Shown here piece after piece: positions 8,800-16,954 of a stretch of DNA of 64,000 bases; position 1 is the stretch's first letter; each line of letters starts with the position of its first letter. Made by a program: the position numbers and the translations under genes. Origin of the DNA: Gordonia terrae (GTDB lineage: Bacteria; Actinomycetota; Actinomycetes; Mycobacteriales; Mycobacteriaceae); assembly GCF_001698225.1 (NCBI RefSeq), contig NZ_CP016594.1, positions 248,001 through 312,000 of the forward strand, read 5' to 3'. The notes under the pieces were generated by a model, which was given only the letters and a program-made list of their open reading frames with translations, ran no database searches and had not been told where the DNA came from.

Positions 8800-9024
8800 C
8801 GAATGCCCTTTCGCTGGTGGCGAGAAGACCGCAGTCGACCCCCGGCCCGCTCTCGTTCCGCTCCCGGCGCCGGTCGACCGGCTCGCTGCCCGCGTCCGGC
8901 GCCGCACTTCCGTGGCCCCGCTCGCATCGCTCCCGGCGTCAGGTGCGCGTGATAACAAGTACAAGCATGACATGTGGTTGTATCCGACCACGTGTCTCCT
9001 CTGCCCGAGCCAGGAAGGGATGGC

Positions 9025-10755
9025 GTGGCCCCTGTCGTGTTGTCGCCGCGCGACCTCGCCGGTTGCGAGCACCGCGTGGCCCTCGACTTCGCCCACGCCC
9101 GGCGTCCCGCCGACGAGCCCGACCCGCCCGGTGTGCAGCGCCGGAAGGAAGCTGCCGCCGATCACCGCGCTGCGATCCGCGAACTGCTCCGAGGCGTGCA
9201 CAGCGATCAGCCCGGGGTCTTCGTGGTCGTCGACCCCGACGCGAGCGCATCGGACCGCGTTGCGGCGACGCTGCGAGCCTGCGATGACGGCGCCGGATGG
9301 ATCTGGAACGCGACGCTGCCCATCGACGAGGCGCACGGGCGGCGCGCCCACTCGGAGTTGCTGGTCCGGGTGGGTGACGGATACATCCCGGTCATCGTCG
9401 TGAACCACCGGGTCAGCCAACCCGCGAAGTCGGCGCCCGACCCGGACCGACGCCCGACCGGCCTGGTGACGAGTCCGTTCTGGACGTGGGCGCCGAGCCC
9501 CGATCCCTACCGGACCGGCCGGCCCAACCGCCGGGACAACCTCCGCCTGGCCCAACTCACCGCCATGCTCGTCGAGATCGGCCGGGCGTCGTCGACCGAC
9601 ACCGCGGATCTCCGCGGTGGGATCATCGGTGTGGACGCCGACTGCATCGTCGTCCTGGACACCGGTGCGATGCTCGACGACTATTCCGCCGTTCTCGAGC
9701 GCCGACTGGCGGTCGCCGCGGGCACAGTCCCGACCGAGCCCCGGCGGATCAGCGAATGCCGATCCTGCCCGTGGTGGGTGCGCTGCGGACCCGAGCTGGA
9801 GGAGAAGCGCGACGTCAGTCTGGTGGCGTCCGGCAATCAGGGAACGGTGCTGATCGACGCCGGGATCACGACGATCGATCAGCTCGCCGCCCAGCGCGGG
9901 TCACCCCCGGAGGGGTGGCCGGGTGGCGTGCGGTTCGGCGACGCGGTCGTCAACGCGATCGCGTGGCTGACCGGCACCGAACTCGTACGCCGTGTCGACT
10001 CGCCCCGGGTCCACCGCGCCGACATCGAGATCGACGTCGACATGGAGAGCTACGGCGAGCACGGGGCGTATCTGTGGGGAACGCTTCGCACCGACACCAC
10101 CGATCCGTCGGTGCCCGTGGAGTACCGCCCGTTCGTCACCTGGGATCCGCTGCCCACCCGCGACGAGGCGCGGTCCTTCGCCGAGTTCTGGGGATGGCTG
10201 ATGGCCGAACGGGCTGCGGCGCGGAACGCCGGAAAGACTTTCGCGGCCTACTGCTACTCGCAGCAGGCGGAGAATCGGTGGCTTCTGGGTTCCGCGGACC
10301 GTTTTCCGGAAGCGCCGGGCATGCCGACCCGTGCCGAGGTCCAGGCCTTCATCGGGTCGTCGGAGTGGGTGGACATCTACGAGGCCGTGGGCGAGAACTT
10401 CATCTGTCCGCGTGGCAAGGGACTGAAACGGGTGGCGCCGGTCGCGGGTTTCTCGTGGCGCGATGAGGATGCGAGCGGCGAGGCGTCGATGGAGTGGTAC
10501 CGGGCGGCCGTGGCGCTCGGCGGCGGGCGCCCCGACGCCGGTCAGCGCCGGCGCCTCCTCGAGTACAACGAGGACGACGTCCGGGCCACAAAGGTCTTGC
10601 GCGAGTGGATGTCCGACGGCGCGGCCACGCAGGTACCGCATGAGCGCGAGCTGCTCGAGCGGTTCCGGGACGGGAACAACTCAGGGGCGCATGGACCGCA
10701 ACGAGTCGAGGAACGACCCGCTGCCGAACAGGGCGACGGCGCCCAGCAGGAGTAG
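9025..10755 (+). CDS. TM0106-family RecB-like nuclease with RNase H-like domain
   Basis: A 576-residue predicted nuclease. The N-terminal half resembles RecB/Cas4-type nucleases: Cys14 in SPRDLAGCEH and a Cys cluster C245-x2-C248-x5-C254 could together hold an iron-sulphur cluster, as in Cas4 and AddB. The C-terminal half (about 330-540) looks like the RNase H-like exonuclease fold: an IEIDVDMES stretch at 334-342 supplies acidic residues, and YNEDDVRAT near 530 a terminal Asp. This pairing is typical of the TM0106 family, whose role is not established but is presumed to be DNA or RNA processing. GTG 9025 is preferred because AGGAAGGG lies 6 nt upstream; a GTG at 8974 is in frame. The last 75 bp overlap the convergent gene. 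Confidence 0.75.
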   Translation: MAPVVLSPRDLAGCEHRVALDFAHARRPADEPDPPGVQRRKEAAADHRAAIRELLRGVHSDQPGVFVVVDPDASASDRVAATLRACDDGAGWIWNATLPIDEAHGRRAHSELLVRVGDGYIPVIVVNHRVSQPAKSAPDPDRRPTGLVTSPFWTWAPSPDPYRTGRPNRRDNLRLAQLTAMLVEIGRASSTDTADLRGGIIGVDADCIVVLDTGAMLDDYSAVLERRLAVAAGTVPTEPRRISECRSCPWWVRCGPELEEKRDVSLVASGNQGTVLIDAGITTIDQLAAQRGSPPEGWPGGVRFGDAVVNAIAWLTGTELVRRVDSPRVHRADIEIDVDMESYGEHGAYLWGTLRTDTTDPSVPVEYRPFVTWDPLPTRDEARSFAEFWGWLMAERAAARNAGKTFAAYCYSQQAENRWLLGSADRFPEAPGMPTRAEVQAFIGSSEWVDIYEAVGENFICPRGKGLKRVAPVAGFSWRDEDASGEASMEWYRAAVALGGGRPDAGQRRRLLEYNEDDVRATKVLREWMSDGAATQVPHERELLERFRDGNNSGAHGPQRVEERPAAEQGDGAQQE

Positions 10756-11691
10756 CGCACCGGGCGCCACCCCGAGCACGAATTTCCGCATCGACGTCAG
10801 TGTCGAGTCGTCGGGCGCCCCCGACGGCGCCTGAGGCGGGCCCGCCGGTGGCAGCGGGGCACCTGCGACCGTTTGCGACTCGGTGTCGTCGGATGAGTCG
10901 TCGGGGTCGGCCTCGGCTTCCGGTCGGCCGGCAGCCGACTCGCCCGCCGAGCCGGCGGACGGGGTCGATCCGGACGTCCCTGCGGAACCGCCGCCGCTCG
11001 GCGGGGCGACCGACGGTACGTCGCCGATCGCCGGCCCGGTGCCGGACGGAACACCTGCAGGATCAGACCCGCCCGCTCCGCCGTCCGGCGTCGACGTGGC
11101 GGCCTCCGGCATGCGGCGGCCGCGGATGATGACGCCGTCCTCGCCGTCGTCTGCGGATGACGTCTGGGGTTCGGTGGTCGTCGGGTCCGGATCATCGGAC
11201 GTCGTTGTCGTCGTTGTCGTCGTGTCGGTGGTGTCCGTGGTCTCGGTGGTGGTCGGGTCCGATGTCTCGGTCGTGGGGGTCGACGGTCCGCATCCACAGG
11301 GATGGAACGGCGACGAGGGCCCGTCCGTGGTCTCCGGATCCGTGGTCTCCGGATCGGTGGTCTCGGGATCGGTGGTGCCGCCGTCGGTCGAGTCCGAGTC
11401 GGAGGTCTCGGACTCATCGGTCGCCGAGGCCCCGGATTCGTCGGAGTCGGTGCCGGTGCCGCTGCCGTCATCGTCGTCGTCGGTGGCGTCGAGGACCGAG
11501 TCCGAATCCGTGCCCGTCGAATCCGCCGAGTCGGACCCCGACGAGCCCGGGGCCGACGGCGCGGGCGATGCGACCCCGGGCGCCAGGACGATGAACGCGA
11601 TCGCGGCGATCGCGGCGATCACGACGACGAGGACGGCGAGTCCGCGCGGCCTGGGACGGGCGCCGGGGTCAGACGGGAGACGGTGGGTCAT
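10681..11691 (-). CDS. Asp/Ser/Thr/Pro-rich protein with two terminal membrane helices
   Basis: A 336-residue low-complexity protein. Residues 18-40 form a hydrophobic helix, and a second one lies at about 305-330 close to the C terminus. Between them is a long acidic, Ser/Thr-rich region with a TTDPE unit repeated in tandem (about 105-120), an Asp run and Thr runs, plus one CGC motif near 135. Both termini could sit in the membrane with the flexible part outside, spanning the cell wall. No known family was recognised. The composition and repeat content differ from all neighbours. It ends inside the 3' end of the nuclease gene (75-bp convergent overlap). Confidence 0.6.
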   Translation of the reverse strand: MTHRLPSDPGARPRPRGLAVLVVVIAAIAAIAFIVLAPGVASPAPSAPGSSGSDSADSTGTDSDSVLDATDDDDDGSGTGTDSDESGASATDESETSDSDSTDGGTTDPETTDPETTDPETTDGPSSPFHPCGCGPSTPTTETSDPTTTETTDTTDTTTTTTTTSDDPDPTTTEPQTSSADDGEDGVIIRGRRMPEAATSTPDGGAGGSDPAGVPSGTGPAIGDVPSVAPPSGGGSAGTSGSTPSAGSAGESAAGRPEAEADPDDSSDDTESQTVAGAPLPPAGPPQAPSGAPDDSTLTSMRKFVLGVAPGALLLLGAVALFGSGSFLDSLRSMRP

Positions 11692-11984
11692 TCTTCGTCA
11701 GGCGTACAGTCGGTGGGGAGAGACAACGCCGCTGAACCCGCGCAGCACACCGCCACACGCCCCGCGCCGGAGCCGAATGTTCACCTGCCGGATCCGTGTC
11801 GGCAACCGATAACCCCCAAGAATGTGAAGAACGCCACACTAACGATCGTTACACCATCTTCACAGGTGATACGCGCCGAGCGCGGCAGTCCGGTACTTTC
11901 TGAGCGTACCGATCGTTGCGACGGCCGTGTGCAGCGGGCTTTAATGCTTGCAAATTCAAATTTTGCGTTTCGGAGAAGATTGTC
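11692..11984. promoter_or_regulatory. Divergent regulatory region of the EspR-like gene
   Basis: This 293-bp region is much more AT-rich than its surroundings near 11840-11985. It holds a perfect 12-bp palindrome TAACGATCGTTA (11840-11851), flanked by inverted arms GTGAAGA (11824-11830) and TCTTCAC (11857-11863). A second CGATCGTT copy lies near 11910, and an AT-rich imperfect palindrome of GCAAATT/AATTTTGC type at 11949-11966. Binding sites for the neighbouring HTH protein are likely here. Confidence 0.45.
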
Positions 11985-12560
11985 ATGACTTCAGGAGGGG
12001 CGGAGAAGCCTATGGGCGACACCGGACGCACCGACTCCGATCGTTCGAGGACGACGGACACGGATGCTCTCGACCCCGGGCTGTTCGCCCGGCGGCTCGA
12101 GGAACTGTTCCGGACTGTTCCTGGTCCGAACGGTAGGGCGTACAGCGCGAAAGCGATCGCGGCTCGATCGACCGAGCGGGGGTTCCGGCTCGGCGAGTCG
12201 TATCTGAGCCAGCTGCGATCGGGGAAGGCCAAGTCCCCGTCGTTCCGCACGGTGGAGGGCATCGCGGCCGCTTTCGGGGTCGATGTGCATTATTTCCTCG
12301 AGGACCGGGCGGCGCAGCGCACTCGCGACGAGATCGATCTGATGCGGTTGCAGGCCGACACGAACGTCCAACTGGCGGCATTCCGGCTGGCCGGACTCTC
12401 GAGCGATTCCGTCACGGTGGTCAACGAGTTGATCAAGGTGCTCCGGGAGCAGCAGGGTCTGCCCAAGGATCCGCCGGACGTCATCGCGGCCGGACTCGGT
12501 GACAGCAAGCCGTCGGCCGATTCACGTCTGCGGGTCGTCGGGGACAACAGCGACGACTGA
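11985..12560 (+). CDS. EspR-like helix-turn-helix regulator
   Basis: A 191-residue DNA-binding protein. Residues about 33-105 match the EspR/XRE-type HTH of mycobacteria: LFARRLEELFRTV, then SAKAIAARS and the recognition segment ESYLSQLRSGK, then an AAFGVDVHYFL helix. EspR of M. tuberculosis is 132 residues and acts as a nucleoid-associated regulator of cell-wall and secretion genes. This protein has a longer N terminus and a longer C terminus (about 110-191), so it may dimerise differently. Two starts are possible, each with GGAGAAG 6 or 3 nt upstream: ATG 11985 and ATG 12012. It is followed by a protease gene and a membrane-protein gene on the same strand. Confidence 0.75.
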   Translation: MTSGGAEKPMGDTGRTDSDRSRTTDTDALDPGLFARRLEELFRTVPGPNGRAYSAKAIAARSTERGFRLGESYLSQLRSGKAKSPSFRTVEGIAAAFGVDVHYFLEDRAAQRTRDEIDLMRLQADTNVQLAAFRLAGLSSDSVTVVNELIKVLREQQGLPKDPPDVIAAGLGDSKPSADSRLRVVGDNSDD

Positions 12561-12684
12561 CCGTAGCCGGGGCGCTCACAGAGCCTGATCGTCCGGACCG
12601 AGGGGTGTCGGCCCGGACAGGCCAGTGACGTTGATCGCTGCGGGCGGATCGCGGCGTCGTGAGTGCTCGTGATTCGATGAGGCC

Positions 12685-13197
12685 ATGCGTCGATCAGAGC
12701 GCGCATTGCGTACGTTGTGCCGGACCACGTTGAAGGGGCTCGATCTCGATCTGCCCCTCGACGTCACTCAGCTGTGCGAACGGTACGGCGATCGCCGCGG
12801 TCGGCCCATCCGGCTGATCGCGCATCCGCTGCCCGCGGGTGTCCCCAACGGCATCTGGTTGGCCGCCACCGATGCGGATTACTTCTTCCACCAGGCCGAG
12901 ACGTCACGGCTGCACCGCGATCAGATCGTCATCCACGAGTTCGGCCATCTGATCGCCGGCCACCAGGTTCTGGGTGAGGCCTCGGCACAGGGCATCGCCG
13001 CCCTCACGCAGGACGAGTCCACGGCTGCGCTCCGGCGTACGTGCTATTCCGACGACGCCGAGTGGGAAGCCGAGATGCTGGCCTCGCTGATCCTCGGCTG
13101 GGCAGAGGACGCCAGTACCGGCGTCGGGAGCACCGCCTCGCACGACGAACTGCGCGGGTTGCAACGGCTCCTCGGTGGACATCGTGGGTGGTTGTGA
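12685..13197 (+). CDS. ImmA/IrrE-type metalloprotease domain protein
   Basis: A 170-residue protein with the zinc metalloprotease motif H84-E-F-G-H88 in a VIHEFGHLIAGH context, and downstream acidic residues in an EWEAEML segment (about 131-137) that could give the third ligand. This is the ImmA/IrrE pattern. In ICEBs1 and Deinococcus such proteases cleave an HTH repressor (ImmR, DdrO). The N terminus (about 1-60) is the usual small alpha/beta lead-in. It lies 124 bp after the EspR-like gene, a natural candidate substrate, and 48 bp before a membrane-protein gene. Proteolysis of the neighbour is inference from the family, not shown. Confidence 0.78.
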   Translation: MRRSERALRTLCRTTLKGLDLDLPLDVTQLCERYGDRRGRPIRLIAHPLPAGVPNGIWLAATDADYFFHQAETSRLHRDQIVIHEFGHLIAGHQVLGEASAQGIAALTQDESTAALRRTCYSDDAEWEAEMLASLILGWAEDASTGVGSTASHDELRGLQRLLGGHRGWL

Positions 13198-13245
13198 CGT
13201 GCCCGCCGGTTGCGACCGCGCTGAGAATGTGAGTCCCTGTTGGGC

Positions 13246-14412
13246 GTGATCACTGTCGCGGGCGGGGGCCCGACGGTCAACCTGTCGTCCGGGGTCGACG
13301 TCGGCATCGGCGCGGTCAACGCGGCCGCCGCCGTCGTCTTCGCCTTCGCCTTCTGCTGGCGCCTCGATCAGATCCGGCGCGGCGGGTGGGGGCTGCAACC
13401 GCTCGCGATGATGGTTGCCGTCGCGGCGCTGACCCTTGCGTTCGTCGTCGTCGACGAGTCGGTCGCCGACGTGCTGAACGAAGTGGGCTTTGCCGGTCTG
13501 TCCCGGATGGCGTTCTACGCCCTCCTGGCCATCGGGGTGGCGGCGCTCGTGGTGGTGTTCTTCTTCCCCGGGCAGGTCACGCGGGAACGCCGGGCCGGCT
13601 GGGAGGCGCTGCCACTGGTGATGGCACTCGTCGGGCTGCAGGTGACCATGCTGGTCATCCCGGTCGAGATCCGCACCGCGACCATCGACGAATGGACCGT
13701 CCAGAACTGGGGTTTCGCACTCTTCATGCTCATCGCGAGCGGGTACCTGACGTACGGCTTCATCGCATGCGTCAACAGTGTCCGCAAGTTCTATGCCACC
13801 GCGGACGGCTATCTCCGTGTGTCCCTTGGTCTTCTGATGACCGGCCTGACGTGCTTGGCGATCGGCGCCGTCTGTCAGATCGTCTTCGTGGTCGTCTCCG
13901 CGACGAATGTCGTTCGGTCACCGTGGCTTCTGACGACGAACCGGGTCGTCGCCGTCGTCGGTGCCGTCGCATTCCTGATGGGGATCAGTTATCCGATGAT
14001 CTACGCGCGGATTCAGTCGGTCGCCGCGAACCGGCGTCGCCGACGCCTCGACACCGAACTCCTACCCCTGTGGCGGCTGGTGACCGACGCCGTGCCGGAG
14101 GTGGTCCTGCCCGACGCCGGGCGTCTGGCGCCGACCACACGTCTGCATCGGCGCGTCGTCGAGACCCGAGACGCGCTGACCCAGTTGAGTCCTCGGATTC
14201 CCGCGGTGTTCGGTTATGCCGAACCCGCGGTGCAGGCGAGGTTGCTGCGGGCCGCCGTCGCCGAGCATGATCCGAGTGACGGAACGGGCGGCACCGTCCG
14301 GGATCTGGCCCCGGCCGAGGGGGACGGACTGGAGGCCGACGCCGCACCGCTGATCCGGCTGGCCCGTGCGCTGGTGACGCCACAGGCCGTCGAGGAGCCG
14401 GCCGGTCGATGA
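13246..14412 (+). CDS. Polytopic membrane protein, MAB_1171c-like family
   Basis: A 388-residue membrane protein with about seven hydrophobic helices in residues 10-265 and a soluble C-terminal tail of about 120 residues containing an LLPLWRLVTDAVPEVVLP segment. This layout is typical of the actinobacterial MAB_1171c/DUF6545 family, often annotated as a putative transporter but without a known function, and often encoded beside HTH and ImmA/IrrE genes. The start is uncertain: GTG 13246 or TTG 13240, neither with a good ribosome-binding site. The position directly after the protease gene suggests a sensor or partner for it. Confidence 0.68.
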   Translation: MITVAGGGPTVNLSSGVDVGIGAVNAAAAVVFAFAFCWRLDQIRRGGWGLQPLAMMVAVAALTLAFVVVDESVADVLNEVGFAGLSRMAFYALLAIGVAALVVVFFFPGQVTRERRAGWEALPLVMALVGLQVTMLVIPVEIRTATIDEWTVQNWGFALFMLIASGYLTYGFIACVNSVRKFYATADGYLRVSLGLLMTGLTCLAIGAVCQIVFVVVSATNVVRSPWLLTTNRVVAVVGAVAFLMGISYPMIYARIQSVAANRRRRRLDTELLPLWRLVTDAVPEVVLPDAGRLAPTTRLHRRVVETRDALTQLSPRIPAVFGYAEPAVQARLLRAAVAEHDPSDGTGGTVRDLAPAEGDGLEADAAPLIRLARALVTPQAVEEPAGR

Positions 14413-14430
14413 TCGGCCGGCCGGCTCTCA

Positions 14431-14478
14431 CGCGACGGAGTCGCATGGATCAGCCGCGACGGAGTCGCATGGATCAGC
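14431..14478. repeat. Perfect tandem duplication, 2 x 24 bp, with internal hairpins
   Basis: Two identical 24-bp units (14431-14454 and 14455-14478) lie between convergent genes. Each contains the inverted repeat GCGAC-GGA-GTCGC. The second unit contains the stop codon of the short-chain dehydrogenase gene (14474-14476), so the duplication copied the end of that gene. Confidence 0.85.
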
Positions 14479-15235
14479 GCGGCGCCATGCGGATCGCACC
14501 GTCCATGCGGATGGTCTCACCGTTGAGATAGTTGTGCGCGACGATGAACTCGGCGAGCTGTGCGTACTCGTCGGGTTCGCCGAGACGCTGTGGGAACGGG
14601 ATGCCCTCGGCGAGGGTCTTCTGGAACTCGGGGGTGACGCCCGCCAGCATCGGGGTGCTGATGGTTCCGGGGGCGATGGTGCACACGCGCACGCCGACCC
14701 GCGCGAGGTCGCGCGCTGCGGAGATGGTCATCGCGTGCACGCCGCCCTTCGACGCCGCGTACGCGATCTGCCCGATCTGGCCTTCGAAGGCAGCCACCGA
14801 CGCGGTGTTGATGATGACGCCGCGCTGGCCGTCGCCGTCGATCGTGGATTCCTCCTGCATACGGTTGGCGGCCAGTCGCATGACGTTGAAGGTGCCGACC
14901 AGGTTGATGTCGATGACCTTGCGGAAGAGGTCGAGTTCGTGCGGGCCGTTCTTGCCGAGGATTCGCGCAGCCCAGCCGACGCCCGCGCAGTTGACCGCGA
15001 CGCGCAGCGGCGCACCGGATTCGGCGATGGTGTCGATGGCGGCCTGGACCTGGGTCTCGTCGGTGACATCGGCGGCGACCAGCGTGACTCCGTCGGTGGG
15101 CGCGGCCTTGTCGATCGAGGCCTGCAGGTCGAGACCGAAGACCTGGGCGCCGGCTGCGGCGAAACGCCGTGTGGTGGCTGCGCCGAGGCCCGAAGCCCCG
15201 CCGGTGACCAGTACGGAAGCGCCTGAAACGTCCAT
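14474..15235 (-). CDS. Short-chain dehydrogenase, probable 3-hydroxyacyl-CoA dehydrogenase
   Basis: A 253-residue classical short-chain dehydrogenase/reductase. The NAD(P)-binding motif TGGASGLG is at 11-18, NCAG near 82-85, the catalytic Ser146 in NTASVAAF, and Y159-x3-K163 in YAASKGG. The overall pattern, including AFEGQIGQIAYAASK and a C-terminal NGETIRMDGAIRM, resembles type II 3-hydroxyacyl-CoA dehydrogenases (HSD17B10-like), which act in beta-oxidation or isoleucine degradation. Length is normal for the family. The ATG at 15235 has AAGGATC upstream; the open frame continues far upstream into antisense sequence. The stop codon lies inside the 24-bp tandem duplication. Confidence 0.85.
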   Translation of the reverse strand: MDVSGASVLVTGGASGLGAATTRRFAAAGAQVFGLDLQASIDKAAPTDGVTLVAADVTDETQVQAAIDTIAESGAPLRVAVNCAGVGWAARILGKNGPHELDLFRKVIDINLVGTFNVMRLAANRMQEESTIDGDGQRGVIINTASVAAFEGQIGQIAYAASKGGVHAMTISAARDLARVGVRVCTIAPGTISTPMLAGVTPEFQKTLAEGIPFPQRLGEPDEYAQLAEFIVAHNYLNGETIRMDGAIRMAPR

Positions 15236-15372
15236 GTGTGAAGTGATCCTTTCGCGGTTCCCGACCCGTTCTCCTGCCGGCCGCGCCGCCGTCGTCGGCG
15301 ACGCCGCTCCGGCTCGTGCAGCAGTTTCACGATAGTCAGGTGCCGGAAACGGTCTCCGATCCGCCCTCTGTT

Positions 15373-16068
15373 TTACCGAACGAGCGCTCGGGCGCTGTCC
15401 TGAGTGCGGAGTCGGGTCTCGCGGCGGATCAAGACGACGCCGACGCCGGTGATGACCACGACCGCGCTGAGGGTGCCGGCGATCACGGGTACCGATGCAC
15501 CGATCAGACCGTCGGCGATGAGCCAGGCCGCGAAGGCGAAGAACAGAACGGCCGCCCCGATGGCGATGACCCGCTCGGGGAGGTGACGGCCCAGCAGCAC
15601 GCCCACGCCGATGGCGAGCGCGTCGGCGGCGACCATGCCGAGCGTGGACCCGATCCAGACCCCGAGCCAGTCGTTGTCCGTGGCGAGCGTGATGGTCGCG
15701 AGCATGGTCTTGTCGCCGAGTTCGGCAAGGAAGAACGCCGACATGACCGCGAAGAACACCGAGGCGCCCACGCGAGTCGCCCGGCTGGACTCCTCGTCGT
15801 CGAGCCGGTCGCCGCGGAGGGTCCACAGACCGAAGACCAGCATCGCCAGCCCGGCGAGGATGGTCAGGAGTGCGGTGGGTATGGACAGCCCGAGGAAGTG
15901 GCCGAAGAAGACGGAGACGGCGTGGACAGCGGTGGTGGCCACGGTGATCGCGAGGAGGATGACCCACCAGCGGTAGCGCAGGGCATAGGTCATCGCCATC
16001 AGCTGTGACTTGTCACCGAGCTCGGCAACGAAGATCACGCCGAAGCTCAGGAGCAGGGCGGCAATCAC
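15373..16068 (-). CDS. GDT1/TMEM165 family (UPF0016) cation exporter
   Basis: A 231-residue membrane protein with two copies of the family signature E-L-G-D-K-[ST], at residues 16-21 and 116-121, each at the start of a three-helix repeat. The GDT1 family exports Mn2+ or Ca2+ in exchange for protons. The linker at 84-100 is charged. GTG 16068 is chosen because the first helix and the motif start right after it; the longer frame upstream is antisense-like. An inverted repeat GTTAG-N6-CTAAC lies just upstream, resembling a split metal-regulator box. No yybP-ykoY riboswitch was recognised. Confidence 0.85.
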   Translation of the reverse strand: MIAALLLSFGVIFVAELGDKSQLMAMTYALRYRWWVILLAITVATTAVHAVSVFFGHFLGLSIPTALLTILAGLAMLVFGLWTLRGDRLDDEESSRATRVGASVFFAVMSAFFLAELGDKTMLATITLATDNDWLGVWIGSTLGMVAADALAIGVGVLLGRHLPERVIAIGAAVLFFAFAAWLIADGLIGASVPVIAGTLSAVVVITGVGVVLIRRETRLRTQDSARALVR

Positions 16069-16077
16069 GGACGCCAG

Positions 16078-16093
16078 GTTAGTCAGGGCTAAC
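16078..16093. promoter_or_regulatory. Inverted repeat GTTAG-N6-CTAAC upstream of the cation exporter
   Basis: Half-sites AGGTTAG (16076-16082) and GCTAACT (16088-16094) are those of an IdeR/DtxR-type box, but they are 5 nt further apart than in the consensus. The repeat ends 10 nt before the exporter start. A manganese or iron regulator is a guess. Confidence 0.35.
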
Positions 16094-16217
16094 TCGCGGG
16101 CGCAACTCGTCGAATGGCCGTATTTTCGCAGGTAGGGCCAGCAAAAACAGATGTTCGGGTGGCCGTGATCCGGTGCCCCGGGAGCCCGTCGGAACGGCTT
16201 CGGGGAGCCGCCCCGCC

Positions 16218-16739
16218 CTACGCTGCGAGAAGCATCGCGAGCACCGCGGTGTCGGGGTCGGCGTTGGGGTCGATGCCCACCTGGTTGCGGAGGTTGACCA
16301 CCGTTCCGTCGGCCTCCGCCTCGGCCCAACCCGCCCGATGCTCGAGTCCGAGTTCGGGGAGACCGGGCAGCAGTACACACCCGGAGGCGACCTGCGAGCA
16401 CTCGGGCAGTGACGGTCGCGTCTGCGAGGGCGGGTGCAGCATGACCAGCGCCGGCGGGTTGTTCAGGAACCGGCCCGCCTCGACGAAACTGTCGTCGACG
16501 ACGTTGCCGATCGCGACCATCATGCCGACGGTGTCCGCCTCACCCTGTTCGGGACGCTGCTCGACCACGCCGAAGATCGTCGTCGTGGGTAGGAAGCCCG
16601 GCCGGCAGGCGATGCGGACCGATGCGACGAGTGTCTGCGTCCACTCGAGCGTCGACTCCGGCCACCGGCCGGAGATGAGAATCCCGTTCAGGGTGCCGTC
16701 GTGCTGGAACGGGGTGAGGCCGATCGGAATCGATTGCAT
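16218..16739 (-). CDS. Conserved hypothetical protein
   Basis: A 173-residue protein I do not recognise. It has no membrane helix or signal peptide. It opens with QSIPIGLTPFQHDGTLNG, and it has alternating hydrophobic segments (TLVASVRIACR, TTTIFGVVEQ, GMMVAIGNVV) that suggest an alpha/beta fold. Two Cys residues lie near 115 and 121. Strong evidence that it is real comes from the GGAGGA ribosome-binding site 5-10 nt before the ATG at 16739 and from its good codon pattern. It points away from the divergent ECF transporter genes and ends about 150 bp before the exporter gene. Confidence 0.65.
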   Translation of the reverse strand: MQSIPIGLTPFQHDGTLNGILISGRWPESTLEWTQTLVASVRIACRPGFLPTTTIFGVVEQRPEQGEADTVGMMVAIGNVVDDSFVEAGRFLNNPPALVMLHPPSQTRPSLPECSQVASGCVLLPGLPELGLEHRAGWAEAEADGTVVNLRNQVGIDPNADPDTAVLAMLLAA

Positions 16740-16954
16740 CTTGTCCTCCTCCGACCCGGGTGAGACCTCGCCGCCGACCCACGGACTGGGGATCGGCGAC
16801 CGAGCCGGGTGAGAAGACCATCCACCCGCCGCGCGACGTCGACAACTCGAATCACCGTGTTGTGATGGATCTTTAACATGCGAACGACCGACAGCCGCGG
16901 TCCGGGGACGCTGCGCCCGCCGGTGGGGAGCGCGGCACCAGGCACACTGGACCG

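Noticed and set aside
16069..16217. yybP-ykoY manganese riboswitch before the GDT1 gene
   Set aside because: No matching conserved stem or loop sequence could be found; only an inverted repeat is present.
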